A stretch of 64,000 bases of DNA, from the NCBI GenBank assembly GCA_036346205.1, contig JARFJB010000749.1, positions 1,516,001 through 1,580,000 of the forward strand, read 5' to 3'. Position 1 is the first letter of the stretch, and each line of letters begins with the position of its first letter. Under the pieces are notes generated by a model, which was given only the letters and a program-made list of their open reading frames with translations, did not search any database and had not been told where the DNA came from. The position numbers and the translations under genes were made by a program. This document shows positions 35,041 to 46,273 of the stretch, in pieces. Source of the stretch: Vesta saturnalis (taxonomy: Eukaryota; Arthropoda; Insecta; Coleoptera; Lampyridae).

Positions 35041-35765
35041 TTGGACAGTAACCGGTCTGTTCGCTATGGTATTACTCAAGAGAACAATACAATTGCCTCG
35101 GACCGACCTGGCTACAAGGGGCGATCAAGGTCGAGACAGACAGGCTCCGTAGCTGACGACTGTGCAAGGAATGAATGTCGAGTTGGTACGTGGAATGTTA
35201 GAGGTATGAATGGTAAAGAATTTGAAATTGCGAATGTAATGTACGAAAGACACCTTGATATTCTGTGTGTGTCGGAGACAAAGCGCAAAGGAAACGATAC
35301 TGTGGAGATGGAGAATGGCAGCCTAGCTCTATGATCAGGAGTTGAGACTGACGTGCATGGCGCAAAAAGAGTTGTGATGATCGTAAGTGAAAGAGCGAAA
35401 AGATGTGTTAAACAGTACGAATTGGTATCTCCCCGGGTAATACGGGTTAGAATGAAAGTGGAGTTTCGAGGAATTTTTCTTATTGCATGCTATGCACCGG
35501 TGAATGGAGAAAGATATCAGGAGCGTGAGAACTTCTGGATTGAAGTAGAGAACGTGTTGAACGTATGTAAGCCGAACGAAAGAGTGATGATAGTGGGGGA
35601 CATGAACAGATGGGTGGCTGTACATAGAGAACATACCGAACGCGTTCTAGGAAAGTTCGGAAACCAAAGAGTCAATGAGAATGGTGAACCCCTGGTGAAC
35701 ATTTGTGCGGAGAGAAGCCTGATTGTATCCAATACGTGGTTTAAACATTAAAATGTACATATGTA
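35041..35765 (+). pseudogene. RTE-like LINE endonuclease domain
   Basis: An AP-type endonuclease that nicks the target for reverse transcription. It starts near GTWNVRGMNGKEFEI and continues HLDILCVSETKRKG with the metal-binding glutamate. A stop and frame change follow at 35332. The second piece reads GIFLIACYAPVNGERYQER, then RVMIVGDMNRWVAV, where the expected GDFN is GDMN, and SLIVSNTWFKH. Phrases LDSVYDERLRN and CADRSV.RTTFWL further on are relics of the domain end (normally SDHxLV). Confidence 0.8.
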
Positions 35766-35877
35766 TACATGACAGACTTGATAGTGTATGATGAACGGCT
35801 TAGAAACCTGGTGAAAGGCACAAATTAATGCGCGGATCGCAGTGTGGATCGGACCACTTTTTGGTTATATCTAGAGT

Positions 35878-37813
35878 GTGTTTAGGGCAAAAGTGGGTCG
35901 TGGGACGTCCAGAATTAGGGTAGACAAACTAGTGGATAATGGTGCGAGAATAAAATACGCAGATGCTGTGAGTAAAGAGTTGAATGTGAATGAAACGGTG
36001 TGGAACGAACAAATAAAAGACACCGACGTTGAAAGCGCATGGATAAGCTTAAAAAACTGTGTTGTCAATTGTGGCGTGCGGATATGTGGAAGAGCGACTG
36101 TAGGTAGACAGAAAACATGTGCTTGGTGGAATGAGTCGGTAAAAAAGGCAGTATGCATGTATGCGTACACGGCAATGATTGCTGCAAAAAATGAGACTGA
36201 GAAAAAACGATTGTATGAGGTGTACAGATTAAGAAACAAAGAAGCGAAGGAGGCAGTAAGAATAAGTAAAGATGGCTGTGCAGGAAGAGAAAATGCAGAA
36301 TGATTTTGAGGGAAACAAAAAACTCTTCTGGAAATGAGTCAAAAATACAAAACGTGGCCCAAAACAGAACGCTGTAGGAGTGATGAACACGACCAATGAA
36401 ATAGTATGAGACGATTGTGAAGTGAGGAAATACTGGAAAGAATATTTCGGAAAGTAGTGAGGAAAGTAAGACTGAAGGGTTAAATAAGGAGAATGTAGAA
36501 AGAATGATGAATGACATTGAAAAGAATATTGAGTGAAGTAGAGAAAACGGTAGGAAGGTTGAAAAACGGCAAGGGAGTAGGCGTAGATGAAATCACTAGT
36601 GAATTGCGTAAGTATGGCGGTGCAAAGCTTATACGAAGATGTGTGAATTTTTCAATCTATGCCTTATGCGTCGAAAAGTTTTCAGAGATTGGAAGAGCGC
36701 AATCATTGTACCATTGTATAAGGGTAAGAGGAACAAGAGTGATTGTAAGAACTACAGAGGAATAAGTTCGCTCAGCGTGCCTGGTAAAGTATTTGGAAGA
36801 ATTATGATTGATAGAGTACGAGAAACTACACAAACTAAGATTTGGGAAGTGCAGGGTGGCTTCATGCCAGGGAGAGGATGTGTTGATCAGATGGTTGCTC
36901 TCCAACAGGTGATCGAAAAGTGTTTAAGGGTAAAAAGGAAGCTGTACTGTGCGTTTGTAGATCTGGAGAAAGCATAAGACAGAGTGAATAGGGAGAAGCT
37001 GTGGGAAATATTAAATGAATATGGCGTTAATGAAGGTCTAATAAAGGGAATACGGGCAGTATACAACGGTAGTCGGGCGGTGAGAGGAGGTGTGAGTGGA
37101 TACGTTAATATTGAGCAAGGAGTACGACAATGCTGTGTGATGTTACCGTTGTTGTTCAATGCATACATGGATAATGTGTTAGACTAGCATGTACCGATAC
37201 AAATGGTGTAATGATTGATGACCTAAATGTATACAGATGACACAGTCTTAGTAAGTGACAGTGCGGATGAGCTACAAACCGTTCTGACGAAGTTTGATAC
37301 AGTCTGCGAGAGCATGGACTTCAAGGTAAACGTGAACAAAACTAAGATTGTGGTGTTCAATCGGGAAGGTGGAAAGGAAAGTAAAGTATTTACTCTGCAA
37401 GATGAAATTGTGGTGCAAGTGGACGAGCTGCTATATCTGGGTAGAATGTTTACTGCAGATGGTACAGTGGAGGGCGAGATTAGACCAAGGGTCAATGTTG
37501 GAAGGAAAGTGATTGGAAGTATGTGGACGATAATGAGAAACGAAAGCATGACCCTAGCTGCGAAACGAGCAATCTATAATGGCGTGTTTGTCCCGTCAGT
37601 ACTGTATGGAAGTGAGAGATGGGTATATCAAAAAAGGACGAAAGAAAATTAAATGCCGTGGGTATGAGATTCCTGAGAACCACATGTGGTAAAATGAGAA
37701 GGGACAAGATAAAGAATGAGTGCATAATGAAGGAGTGTGGCGAGGAAAAGACGATGATGGATAGATATAAAAGTAGTACATTACGTTGGTTTGGTCACAT
37801 TGTTTTTCATTAA
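35878..37813 (+). pseudogene. RTE-like LINE reverse transcriptase domain
   Basis: The linker KYADAVSKELNVNETVW, ACAWWNESVKKAV-type phrases and RLYEVYRLRNKEAKEAV lead into the RT. RT motifs in order: VGRLKNGKGVGVDEITSEL, DWKSAIIVPLYKGKR, NYRGISSLSVPGKVF, QGGFMPGRGCVDQM, CAFVDLEKA then a stop where DRV should follow, EQGVRQCCVMLPLLFNAYM, and the catalytic box MYTDDTVLV near 37229 (YTDD rather than YADD). After it come FKVNVNKTKIVVFN, LLYLGRMFTADG, a VPSVLYGSERW box and WFGHI. Several frameshifts and stops disable it. Confidence 0.85.
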
Positions 37814-38635
37814 CATTTGTTGTATGAAATATTTTTTATTATTGGTTATTAATATTCATTTTACAAAGTTGAATATTCTTCCAACTTTGTAGGTTTCGTA
37901 TATTGTTAAACATTCATCTTTTATTCAATTTTTAAATATTTAAATATATAAATGTACGTATAGTTTTCGTTACTATTATCGATACATGAAATTTTGATCA
38001 AAGGGGGCTGTAGTAACACACACATGCAAACTCCTACAAATTGATAAAAAAATATACAGTAATATTTTGAATTTCGTAATAAGATTGCATTCAATAAACA
38101 ATTATTTGCAAATATTTAAAAAAAAATTATATGGTAAAAAATTAAAAAACCAATTGATGAAAATATTTTGCATTTCGCGACAGAAATATACTTAAATATT
38201 TGAATCTAATTTATATACGACTGGTAATGATTTAAAACTTTATATATCATATGATGTAAGTAAGTATTTTCGTAAAGTTAAAAATAATACACACATTTAA
38301 ATATGTATAGAAAAATTCAAGTTTGTATTCTCACGTTAAATGTATTCAGGGATCCTCAAACACATGATTCTATATATTAAATTTAACTAATTACAGAATG
38401 TTTAAAAATCGTTTTGTTTATGTCATAATTTTTTTCCAAACCAAAAAGTTATTAATAGGCGATTATTACGCTCTGCATTTTTGGTGCAACGTCAAGAAGA
38501 TTTAATCTATCCTCGTAGTCAGGCAATTTTTTGGTCCTGAAAAAGGAAGTAAGAAAATATTGTGTTACCATAGCAACGAATAATAACTTACTAGAAGTGT
38601 CAGTGTAAAGTTTCACGTCAAAAAGTCAAACCAGA
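37814..38635. other. No gene recognised
   Basis: Very AT-rich spacer between the RTE-like LINE and a mariner relic. No reading frame or repeat of note. Confidence 0.6.
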
Positions 38636-39370
38636 GTTGCGCAATATTTGAAATTTGAAATTGTGAAAATTGAAAAATTTGAGTATAGAGCCATCATCTT
38701 AATGTCATTGGCGATCATTGTCCTTCGTATGCAACCGTGAAAAATTGGATTGCAAGCTTCAAGATGAAAACCGATCGGGAAGGCGAGTTTCTGTTCCGCC
38801 TCCGTAAATATCGATGTAGTTCATGACAAAATTCTGCAAAATGGATCCCCAAATGTCTGCATGTTGACCAGAAGCGTGCAAGGGTAGAAGCATCTGTGCT
38901 CGGTTTGTAAAAGATGCAAACTTCTTAAGCTGTGTTGTTACTATGGATAAAACTTGGTGCATTTCTACGACCGAGAAACAAAGCAGCAATCGATGGAATG
39001 GAGACACTCTAGTTTTCCAACGCCTAAGAAATTTCTTGTTCAAAAATCTGCTGGAAAAGTTCTTGCTTCCGTTTTTTGGTATTGCCAAGGCGTAATCATG
39101 GTTGATTTCTTGATGAGGATAGAACAATAACTTCGACGTTGCGAGAAAAAATTATGGAGAGAAGATGCGGAAAGTTGTCCAAAGGTATTTTGTTTTTGCA
39201 CACAAATCGCATGTTTCCCTACAAACAATTTGTGATTAAGGGTTCGAATTTCTCGAACACCCCCCTTATTCACCAGATCTCGCTCCGTCCGACTATCATG
39301 TCAACCGAAAAAAGTCTAAAAGGTAGTAAATTTTCTTCCAACGAAGAGGTAATAAATGTATCTAATTAAG
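38636..39370 (+). pseudogene. Classical mariner (DD34D) transposase relic
   Basis: Plus-strand phrases in shifting frames: VHFYDRETKQQSMEWRHS, PTPKKFLVQKSAGKVLASVF, WYCQGVIMVDFL, then after a stop and frame change LREKIMERRCGKLSKGILFL and LKGSKFSSNEEVI. These are hallmarks of true mariner transposases and differ from the other mariner-type proteins here. The second catalytic box is destroyed (FLHTNRM in place of the usual LxQDNA/HDNA type), and the third region is disrupted. Cut-and-paste transposase by family; a fossil here. No terminal repeats were located. Confidence 0.88.
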
Positions 39371-40038
39371 AAGAGAGTATGTTGAATAATGAAATACTTT
39401 AACTTTGAAATTTTATTTGCTTCCATAGTAGGCTAAAAAAAATTTCAATACATTCTCGTAAAACGAAAAAGCGAAACGTTTAAGTAAAATCTAAACATGT
39501 GTTTAAATACGTATCAGAACCGTTTAAACCATCTTTTACCTAAGGTTCCATCAAAGGTAAGTGTGAACGAACAATTAACAAAGATGCTTTAATCTGACTG
39601 AAGTTCCATCGAATAAAGATATCCAAAATCATTTGAAGCCTTGAAGGGGAAATCTTAACGAATTATGAATTTTTTTTAAATAAACAGCTTAACTACAACT
39701 TCCTTAGATCAAATTGGATCGATTAAACCAAACATACATAGTACAAATGTGCTTCCTGAAGAAGTTACAGCTTTTTAAAGTGATAAAAAATACTTTAACA
39801 CTGGGTATATTTCAGAAATGACATGACGTATCAAGCTGAAGATTGGAACACATCCACTTCGGAGTAAGCTGAATATTCTCAGTTTATGAGCCATACTGCA
39901 TATTGTAGACCATGCTGACGACAGATTTTTTTTCGTATGTTTCTGTCATATGTTTCTTATGATCACCTGTACCGTTTGCAAAACGCACCTAAACATTTTA
40001 ATGCACCAATTTAAAGCTTTTCACGAAATACGATTGTA
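39371..40038. other. No gene recognised
   Basis: AT-rich sequence between two transposase relics. Confidence 0.6.
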
Positions 40039-40410
40039 TCAAGTTTCAAGATTCTCAAAATGGACGCCATTAGCCTCAATGTGCTTTCGACAGTATTTAA
40101 CTAAATTTTGTCTAACACTGAGCATTATTTCTAAGCTCGTTTCCAATTTCTCGAAGTTTTCTTGACAATTCCATTCTATTGGTGGCTTGATTGGTGGATT
40201 TCACATGGCCCTATAAGAAAAAATCTAACGGATTGAGGTCAGGACTTCGCGTTGGCCAGGGATGATCACTCCCACGTCTAATCCATCGTTGTCGAAAGTG
40301 GTTATTTAAATAATTTTGCACATTTCGAGCATAATGAGCAAGAGCACCGTCGGGCATAAACCACAGATGGTGTGTACATTCCTCTTCTTTGTGTCGAAAT
40401 CTAAAAGAAG
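40039..40410 (-). pseudogene. Mariner-type transposase C-terminal fragment
   Basis: Minus strand from about 40410: HLWFMPDGALAHYARNVQNY with the second catalytic aspartate, QRWIRRGSDHPWP, TRSPDLNPLDFFL with the third, GHVKS, then a degraded helical region and the C-terminal IEANGVHFENLET before a stop at 40039. The spacing between the last two aspartates is 36 residues, as in elements B and H. The N-terminal half is absent. One tryptophan of the usual FLWGH box is a stop. Confidence 0.85.
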
Positions 40411-42560
40411 GAATACAAATAGCTCTGATAGACTAACCCATAATCCAAGATAGTTTATAAATAAAACCACTTCGCTACCACCAAGTTACGTACCTCCTCT
40501 TAAATAGATTTGACATTGGATAATGATCAGTTACAAAACCCATTATAAGGGGTAAAAAATGCCTGACGGCGAGTACAGACTAACATCTCCGAAAAGTTGC
40601 ACTAAAAATTCATAGAGCGTAGGAACAATCTAATTACTAACGTAATAAACAATCCACGGTCATTATCATTGAGAGAACTAGGTGATTAATTTCATGCCTT
40701 CTCATTGTAAGAAAACTATTATATTGGAAGTTATGTGTATTAACAAACACCAAGCGTTCAGGAGACTAAATTATAAAATAGAGAAGATAAACCGTGCATC
40801 TAGCAAGCAACAATTATATACGTCACATTTGGATGCGTAGGTGTATGATAAAGATCTTAAAAATTCAAAAAGGTAACAAGGGAAAGGAAATTTAAAAAGA
40901 AATTTAATTGGGACACACAATATAAAGGTAGACAGACACAAAACACAGTAAGAAAATCTGTTTATTAACACACTAGTTAAATTTGTAGTAAATACTGAAA
41001 AATCCCTCAATCAGTAAAAAAAGCTATACATGAATGCAACCACGAATAATAAGTATAAAATAAGGTATCGCTACTATTACCACAATAAAGAAGAAAATTG
41101 GAAAAAGGAAAATTTGCAACTGTAGAATACAGTTACGCAACGCAGTAAGTGTTAACTAAATAAAAGAAAAAAAAAGGCTGAATGTGTAGTTGATATCAAA
41201 CCAAACCGTGGTACGTAATCGTGAGCTCGAGGTATTCGTATGAATTTTAGCTAGTAAACGTTTCTTTAACTGCAGTGTAAATCGACTAATTGCACAACAC
41301 TATATGGTTAAATTGAAACAAATTAAAAAGATCGTGGCACACAGTTTATGCCCATTCAAAGTAAAAGTAAAAAAAAATTATTTGAACACAACTAGGAAAC
41401 ATTTCTGTCATAATAATTTAATCTTACAATAAAAGAAAAACATTATTTTTTCTCATTTGACAAATTGATACAATTTTCATACCTAATTCTCAATTGTCTT
41501 CGAGAATATTGAAAAGAGTAAAGTAAAACAAGTCTTTTTGTAAGCACTAACGACGGAATTCGGCACATTTTCGTACTTTTCAGTGCATTATGAATTTTGT
41601 CAGCAGGACCGATCGTGTCAGAGAAAGATTCCCTTCTTGCAGTGATGATACTTTACCCTACTTCACGGATTGTTAGTACTTTATTGGTGCTTTCTATTGA
41701 CTTATGGCTTGCATAGCACGGTGAACTATTTTTAAGAAAACGACCCCTATTGGAAAAACGAACGATCCATGTACCTCATTAGTGCATCTTAACGCATTGT
41801 AGGTTCCCTCAGCACGACTTGCCATTTCCGAAAAAGCGACATATCACTTTTGCAGTAATCCACACTGTGCACCTCGTTAACGCTTTGAATCATTACGACC
41901 ACCTGTTAGTCTATAGGCACAAATAAAATACTAACAATATGATAAACCACTGGGTATTAGCACTCGGCCGAGTTCGATGCGCCTAGAAGTGTAATCCGTG
42001 ATAAAATGGCAGAACCAAAAAAGCAGACACGGTACTCTGCTTAAAAAAACTAAGAGTCCCAAACGACACAAAAAAAAGGTGTTTATTTCATAACGAAACT
42101 GTGTTTCTTGAAAACACCACGAGTGCGCAACTCAAGCAACTCAGTTGAGTTATGAAATAAAAGACAGACTTAGGAGATAAATTCACGAGTGGAATTTTAT
42201 TAGACTATTTCACAAAGTGAAAGGTAAACAATCTGAAATTCGGCAGAATTAGAGGAAATTAGCAAGAAACATACTAATATTGATTCATTCGATGGAGTTT
42301 ATCCCAAATCTGCTCATTTTTAAATGCGTGCACAGCGTTATTATTTACATTTGACGTTTAACTGTCACATACACAAATCTGAAAACACCGAACTTGACAG
42401 GCGAACCAGAGTCAAGAGTCAAGTTTGGTGTTATCGATAATCCGAACTCGACTATAGGTCCTGATTGGTTCATTTGACAAGTGCGTGTAATAGTCTTATT
42501 TACACCACGATGCTTGGGCGTCGGCTCACCAAAATTCGTCACAATTGTTTACAACATCTT
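40411..42560. other. No gene recognised
   Basis: About 2.1 kb with no supported gene. The minus-strand frame at 42345-42542 has no family signature. The stretch 42360-42540, just before the hammerhead-like motif, might be part of the same retroelement end, but I cannot show this. Confidence 0.45.
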
Positions 42561-42584
42561 TAACAATTTTAACAGATGTTACTA

Positions 42585-42616
42585 CTGACGAAGATAACCG
42601 TAAGTGTTATCGAAAC
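42585..42616 (+). ncRNA. Hammerhead-like RNA motif (candidate)
   Basis: CTGACGA (42585-42591), one A, a six-base-pair stem GATAAC (42593-42598) with GTTATC (42606-42611) around a seven-base loop, then GAAAC (42612-42616). CUGANGA, stem II and GAAA are the conserved hammerhead ribozyme core, and Penelope-like retroelements are known to carry such motifs. I see no convincing stem III or cleavage site, and the extra A is unusual. It may be a decayed copy or chance. Confidence 0.35.
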
Positions 42617-42918
42617 GTTTAGATTGTATACTGTAAAATACACCATTAAAAAACCCAAAAAAGATAAGTATTTTATTATGTGATAATGGTGAAAGTTTAC
42701 ATATTAATAGTAGATAGAGATGTTTTAGGAGTCCTGATCATCTAACCCAGCCTGAAATTCTGTTATCACATCTTTGCCAACAATGTCTACAAAGTCACCC
42801 AAGCACTTGGAATAATCAATGTCATATGGCATGATATACGTAAACGAATTATTATTTAACAGTTGATTTTAGAAAAAGAAAGTGTAACGACTAAGTATAG
42901 TCGCATGATCAAAATACA

Positions 42919-42921
<3 letters not shown>

Positions 42922-42971
<50 letters not shown>
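42922..42971. repeat. (TA)n microsatellite left of the pogo-like fragment
   Basis: About 25 TA units. It is preceded by ATCAAAATACACCTA (42907), a phrase repeated at 43335 just before the next (TA)n. Confidence 0.9.
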
Positions 42972-42975
<4 letters not shown>

Positions 42976-42984
42976 CTTGTTTTA

Positions 42985-43345
42985 ACCTGTGCCCAAAGGA
43001 TCTAAGAACGTGTATGCAATTGAACCCGCCCCATCTAAAGCCACACCAACAGTTGTGTTTACTTTCACCGTATTAGGAAAAATCACCTCGCCTATGATCG
43101 TATACCCAGTAGCTGTGGGAAACTTAATTCCGCCTGGTTGGGGAATAGGATTATCAGATAGCGGTTGGATGAAAGCAGGCGTAATGGTGGATTATGTAAA
43201 AGTATTTTACATCAAAGTTTGAAAGAAATGGGCACTATATTTCCAGTTATACTATTTTTAGATCACTACACTCATGTCACATATAAACTTAGTTGTTTAT
43301 GTGTATGCCTTGAAATAGTTTTAATATGCCTATATCAAAATACAC
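42985..43345 (+). pseudogene. pogo/Tigger-like DDE_1 transposase fragment
   Basis: Plus-strand pieces: GSKNVYAIEPAPSKATPTVV, FTFTVLGKITSPMIVYP, PPGWGIGLSDSGWMKAGV, and after a frame change near 43215 TIFPVILFLDHYTHVTYKLS and VLICLYQNTPI. This matches the middle of the DDE_1 (CENP-B/jerky/pogo) transposase domain common in insects, where one catalytic aspartate lies in the FVDGH box (here FLDHY). Both ends are missing and the right end runs into a (TA)n run. A different superfamily branch from the other transposases here. Confidence 0.82.
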
Positions 43346-43359
43346 CTATTATATGTATA

Positions 43360-43366
<7 letters not shown>

Positions 43367-43397
<31 letters not shown>
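43367..43397. repeat. (TA)n microsatellite
   Basis: TA run between the pogo-like fragment and a mariner-type fragment. Confidence 0.9.
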
Positions 43398-43400
<3 letters not shown>

Positions 43401-43650
43401 CCATCATACACTTGGTTTTTCTGGTGACCTCACAGAAAAAAATCCAACGAACTTTAATCGGGTGATCGCGCTGGCCAAGCAAGTAAGTTCCAATCCATTT
43501 TTCTGTAAACCGCAATGACAGATAGTCCTGTACATTTCTTGAGTTATGTGCTGGGGCACCATCTTGTTGAAACCAACAGTTCTTAACAAGTGCTAAGCAT
43601 TTTCCAAACCTTAGCAGGTTCAGATATCGTTCGGCATTTAAATTAAATTT
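43398..43650 (-). pseudogene. Mariner-type transposase fragment
   Basis: Minus strand from 43650: NLNAERYLNLLRFGK, NCWFQQDGAPAHNSRNV with the second catalytic aspartate, QDYLSLRFTEKWIG, then a frame change, WPARSPD with the third aspartate followed by a stop, LDFFL and GHQKNQVYDG, ending at the (TA)n run. N- and C-termini are missing. It belongs to the same broad DDE_3 group as elements B and H. Confidence 0.83.
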
Positions 43651-44191
43651 AAAATACGTACAATTTAAATAACAACAACGATCTCAACGCTATAAAACTA
43701 AGTTAAGCAGTTTAAAATGTTAAACAAGTGTTATTTTATCAAAGCCTTCTAATATTAACTAATATCATATGAAAAAATGTAAAAATGAAAATCCGAATTT
43801 GTCAGCTTCCAAACCATAATGAGTAATAAATGGTTAAATTCGTAATAGAAAATACTATCGAATACGGGGTGTTTCCTTGGTTGCGGCGATATACAAAAAT
43901 AAAGTTGATGATAGTTTCTTGGAGACGAAACGTCGAATAAAAAATTTGAAAACGCCATCTAATACCTTTGCTTTTTAAAAATCTTTTAAAATAAAGGAAG
44001 GGATTACGGAAAAATAAAAACCCAAAAATCGCATTTTGTTTTAAATCTCGGAAACGATAAACAATAATGAACTTTTGTAAACTACATGTCAACATGCCCT
44101 AAATTATACAACTTTTCTCTAATTTAATCGCCTTCGTATCTCTTACCATTTTCAAGATCCCCATTCTGTTCATCCTTATCTCGGGACGTTG

Positions 44192-44192
<1 letters not shown>
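43651..44192. other. No gene; probable TE terminal-region sequence
   Basis: AT-rich. ACGGGGTGTTTCCTTGGTTG near 43864 is similar to a mariner-type terminus. A hammerhead-like motif lies at 43905-43931. Confidence 0.4.
43905..43931 (+). ncRNA. Second hammerhead-like motif (candidate)
   Basis: TTGATGA (43905-43911), TA, a five-base-pair stem GTTTC (43914-43918) with GAGAC (43922-43926, one G-U pair) around TTG, then GAAAC (43927-43931). The geometry parallels the motif at 42585. The first base of the core is T instead of C, and no stem III is seen. Low confidence. Confidence 0.25.

Positions 44193-44254
<62 letters not shown>
44193..44254. repeat. (TA)n microsatellite, left flank of element H
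   Basis: About 31 TA units immediately before the element H terminus. Confidence 0.95.
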
Positions 44255-44255
<1 letters not shown>

Positions 44256-44933
44256 TGGGTCTCCGGATAAGGGTACGGAGCGGTTGTATCTCGACAATGG
44301 TAGGGCCTAGAGGTTTGGGAAAAAATCCTTATAGTAAAATGGGCAAGAGAAATAGCTGGAACTTATTTTGAAGTTCGTAATTTGACCGCTAGGGGGCGTA
44401 ACTACTATGAAGAAACATAAAATTCACGCTACCTTGGAAAGTTAGACGATGAGCTATAACTTTCAAAATATCATTTGACAGCTTGGGTAATACCGCACCA
44501 TTTTGCTTTACGGCATTTTTTCGTACATATCATAATAAGGGAGGGGGGAGCCAAAGGATTTGTAAATATTTGCATTTTAATATCGCCTGAACCGTTCAAC
44601 CGATTTGAATATTTTTGGTCTCATTTGAAAGAGTATTTTATGCTCTTTTAAAGAAAATTTTTTGGTAAACTGTTTAGTTTATAGTAAATAAACTAGAGGG
44701 CGTTTACACATTTTTGTGATTTTCGGAAAAAAGTTTAATGGAAAGGTACTACTTTCTTGAGAGACTCTAAACCAACATAAAAATAGCCTAAATTTTAGTG
44801 AAAACCGCATCCCGATATCTCCAACCGATCTTGATATATATGAGAAAATGTCAAAAATTGGACTGCTTTAATCAGATTAAGTTACCTTATCGAGAAAAAC
44901 AAATGCCGTAGCCATGGTAACTGACGGAATTTA
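44255..44933. repeat. Left terminal inverted repeat of element H
   Basis: About 680 bp. Inner end: a phrase like CAAATGCCGTAGCCATGGTAAC, mirrored at 46274-46295. Confidence 0.92.
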
Positions 44934-45126
44934 AATTAAACTTTCTTCCCATTTTGCACAAAATCGTTAACACGTCGAGCCTTCCTTCACACTTTATCCA
45001 GGCTTAGGACTGGTTCAAAATTAGTTTTGAAGCGTGTTTAAAGGCCAACGGGCCAAGTTAACAACAGAACAAATGAAAAATGCACAAAACCCTTACAATT
45101 ACTTAAATTAGTCACAAAAAGCTCAC

Positions 45127-46179
45127 AAGTGTTCAAAATGTGTTCCGTCATTATCAATGCATTTATTTAATCGATTTTCGGTAGAGAAAACCGCTGCTTC
45201 AATTTCAGCCTTGGACAAGCTTCTAATAGCATTTCGAATTCGTTCCATCATGTCTTGTCTGGTTGTTGGTTTCTTTTGAAAAACCAGGTCTTTTAGTCTA
45301 CCCCATAGATAAATCTAAACCAGTTAAATCCGGCGAACGCGGCGCCCAGGGAAACAAACTTCCTCTCCCAATAACACGATTCGGATATTGTTCCTCTAAA
45401 TGCTGACGTACGATTTGGGTATAATGTGCCGCACAACCATCAAGCTGAAACCACCTATTTCTTCTTGTTTCCAAGGAGACATCTTCTAACAGTGGTGGAA
45501 GGAAAGTATTCAGAAATTCCAAAAACCTCTCTCCATTAAGGGTTTGGTCGAAAAAATATGGGCGTATCATTTTTCCTTCCACGATTCCGCACCATACGTT
45601 TAAACTCCGGCGATTTTGATGTTCTACTTGCCGCATCCAATGTGGGTTTTCCTGAGACCAGTAATGCATGTTATGCAAATTTACACCTCCTGCGCTATTA
45701 AAAGTTGCTTCATCCATCCATAATATTAATGACAGAAGATTTGGATTTTCCCGAATCATATTTAACAGCCAGTAACAGTGGTTCAGTCTTCTATTATAAT
45801 CTGTATCTTGTAATGCCTGATGTAAAACAATGTGGTAGGGATGCATTTTATTTTCTTGAAGAATCTCATGGACAATTGTTTTTGGTACTCCCAGGTCGTT
45901 CGAAATTTTTCTAGTGCTTAAGGTGGGAACGTGTTGCACGTAGGCCAAAACAATAATATTTTCTTCAATACGTGTTCTTCAAATTCTTCGAGGTGCTTGC
46001 ATAGGATGAACGTTGCCTGTCTCCCGTAATCTTCTAGCCAATCTTGAAAACACTTTTCGAGAAAAATGTTGTCTTTGTGAATATTGCATTGCATATTGAC
46101 GCGACGCAATTACAGCATTTTCGTAACATTGAAAATAAATGCGTAACATATCATATGCTTCCGCGTTAGTAAATGGCAT
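45127..46179 (-). pseudogene. Element H transposase, nearly complete
   Basis: About 350 codons, typical for this group. It starts MPFTNAEAYDMLRIYFQC at 46179. The N-terminal region reads SRKVFSRLARRLRETGNV; one in-frame TGA follows APRRI near 45980; then LSTRKISNDLGVPKTIV (helix-turn-helix), ENKMHPYHIVLHQ, LWMDEATFN (first aspartate), WSQENPHWM, LNVWCGIVEGKMIRPYFF, WFQLDGCAAHYTQIV (second) and APRSPDLTGLD (third), 36 residues after the second. A frameshift near 45310 is needed to reach WGRLKDLVFQKK and the C-terminal DNDGTHFEHL (stop near 45127). One stop and one frameshift separate it from an open gene. Confidence 0.9.
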
Positions 46180-46273
46180 GTTTTATGATAATCGAATTAA
46201 TAAAGTAAATCTGAGACTCAAAAACTATAAGAACTAACTTTTGACAGTTGTGAAATCAGTATTTTTCATTTTA

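Larger units (their letters stand above)
34956..37813 (+). mobile_element. RTE-like LINE, frameshifted
   Basis: Plus-strand element with an endonuclease domain followed by reverse transcriptase, in a single ORF broken by frameshifts. The endonuclease-to-RT organisation and phrases such as ECRVGTWNVRGMNGKE and LRWFGHI fit the RTE group (the 'craniofacial development protein 2-like' annotations common in insect genomes); the clade is an inference. The match ends abruptly near 37813 after WFGHIVFH. No poly(A) or tandem 3' tail was identified. Confidence 0.8.

Noticed and set aside
37223..37549. Open minus-strand frames opposite the RTE-like LINE (also 35335-35634 and 36065-36517)
   Set aside because: They are shadows of the plus-strand endonuclease and RT coding sequence and have no own motifs.
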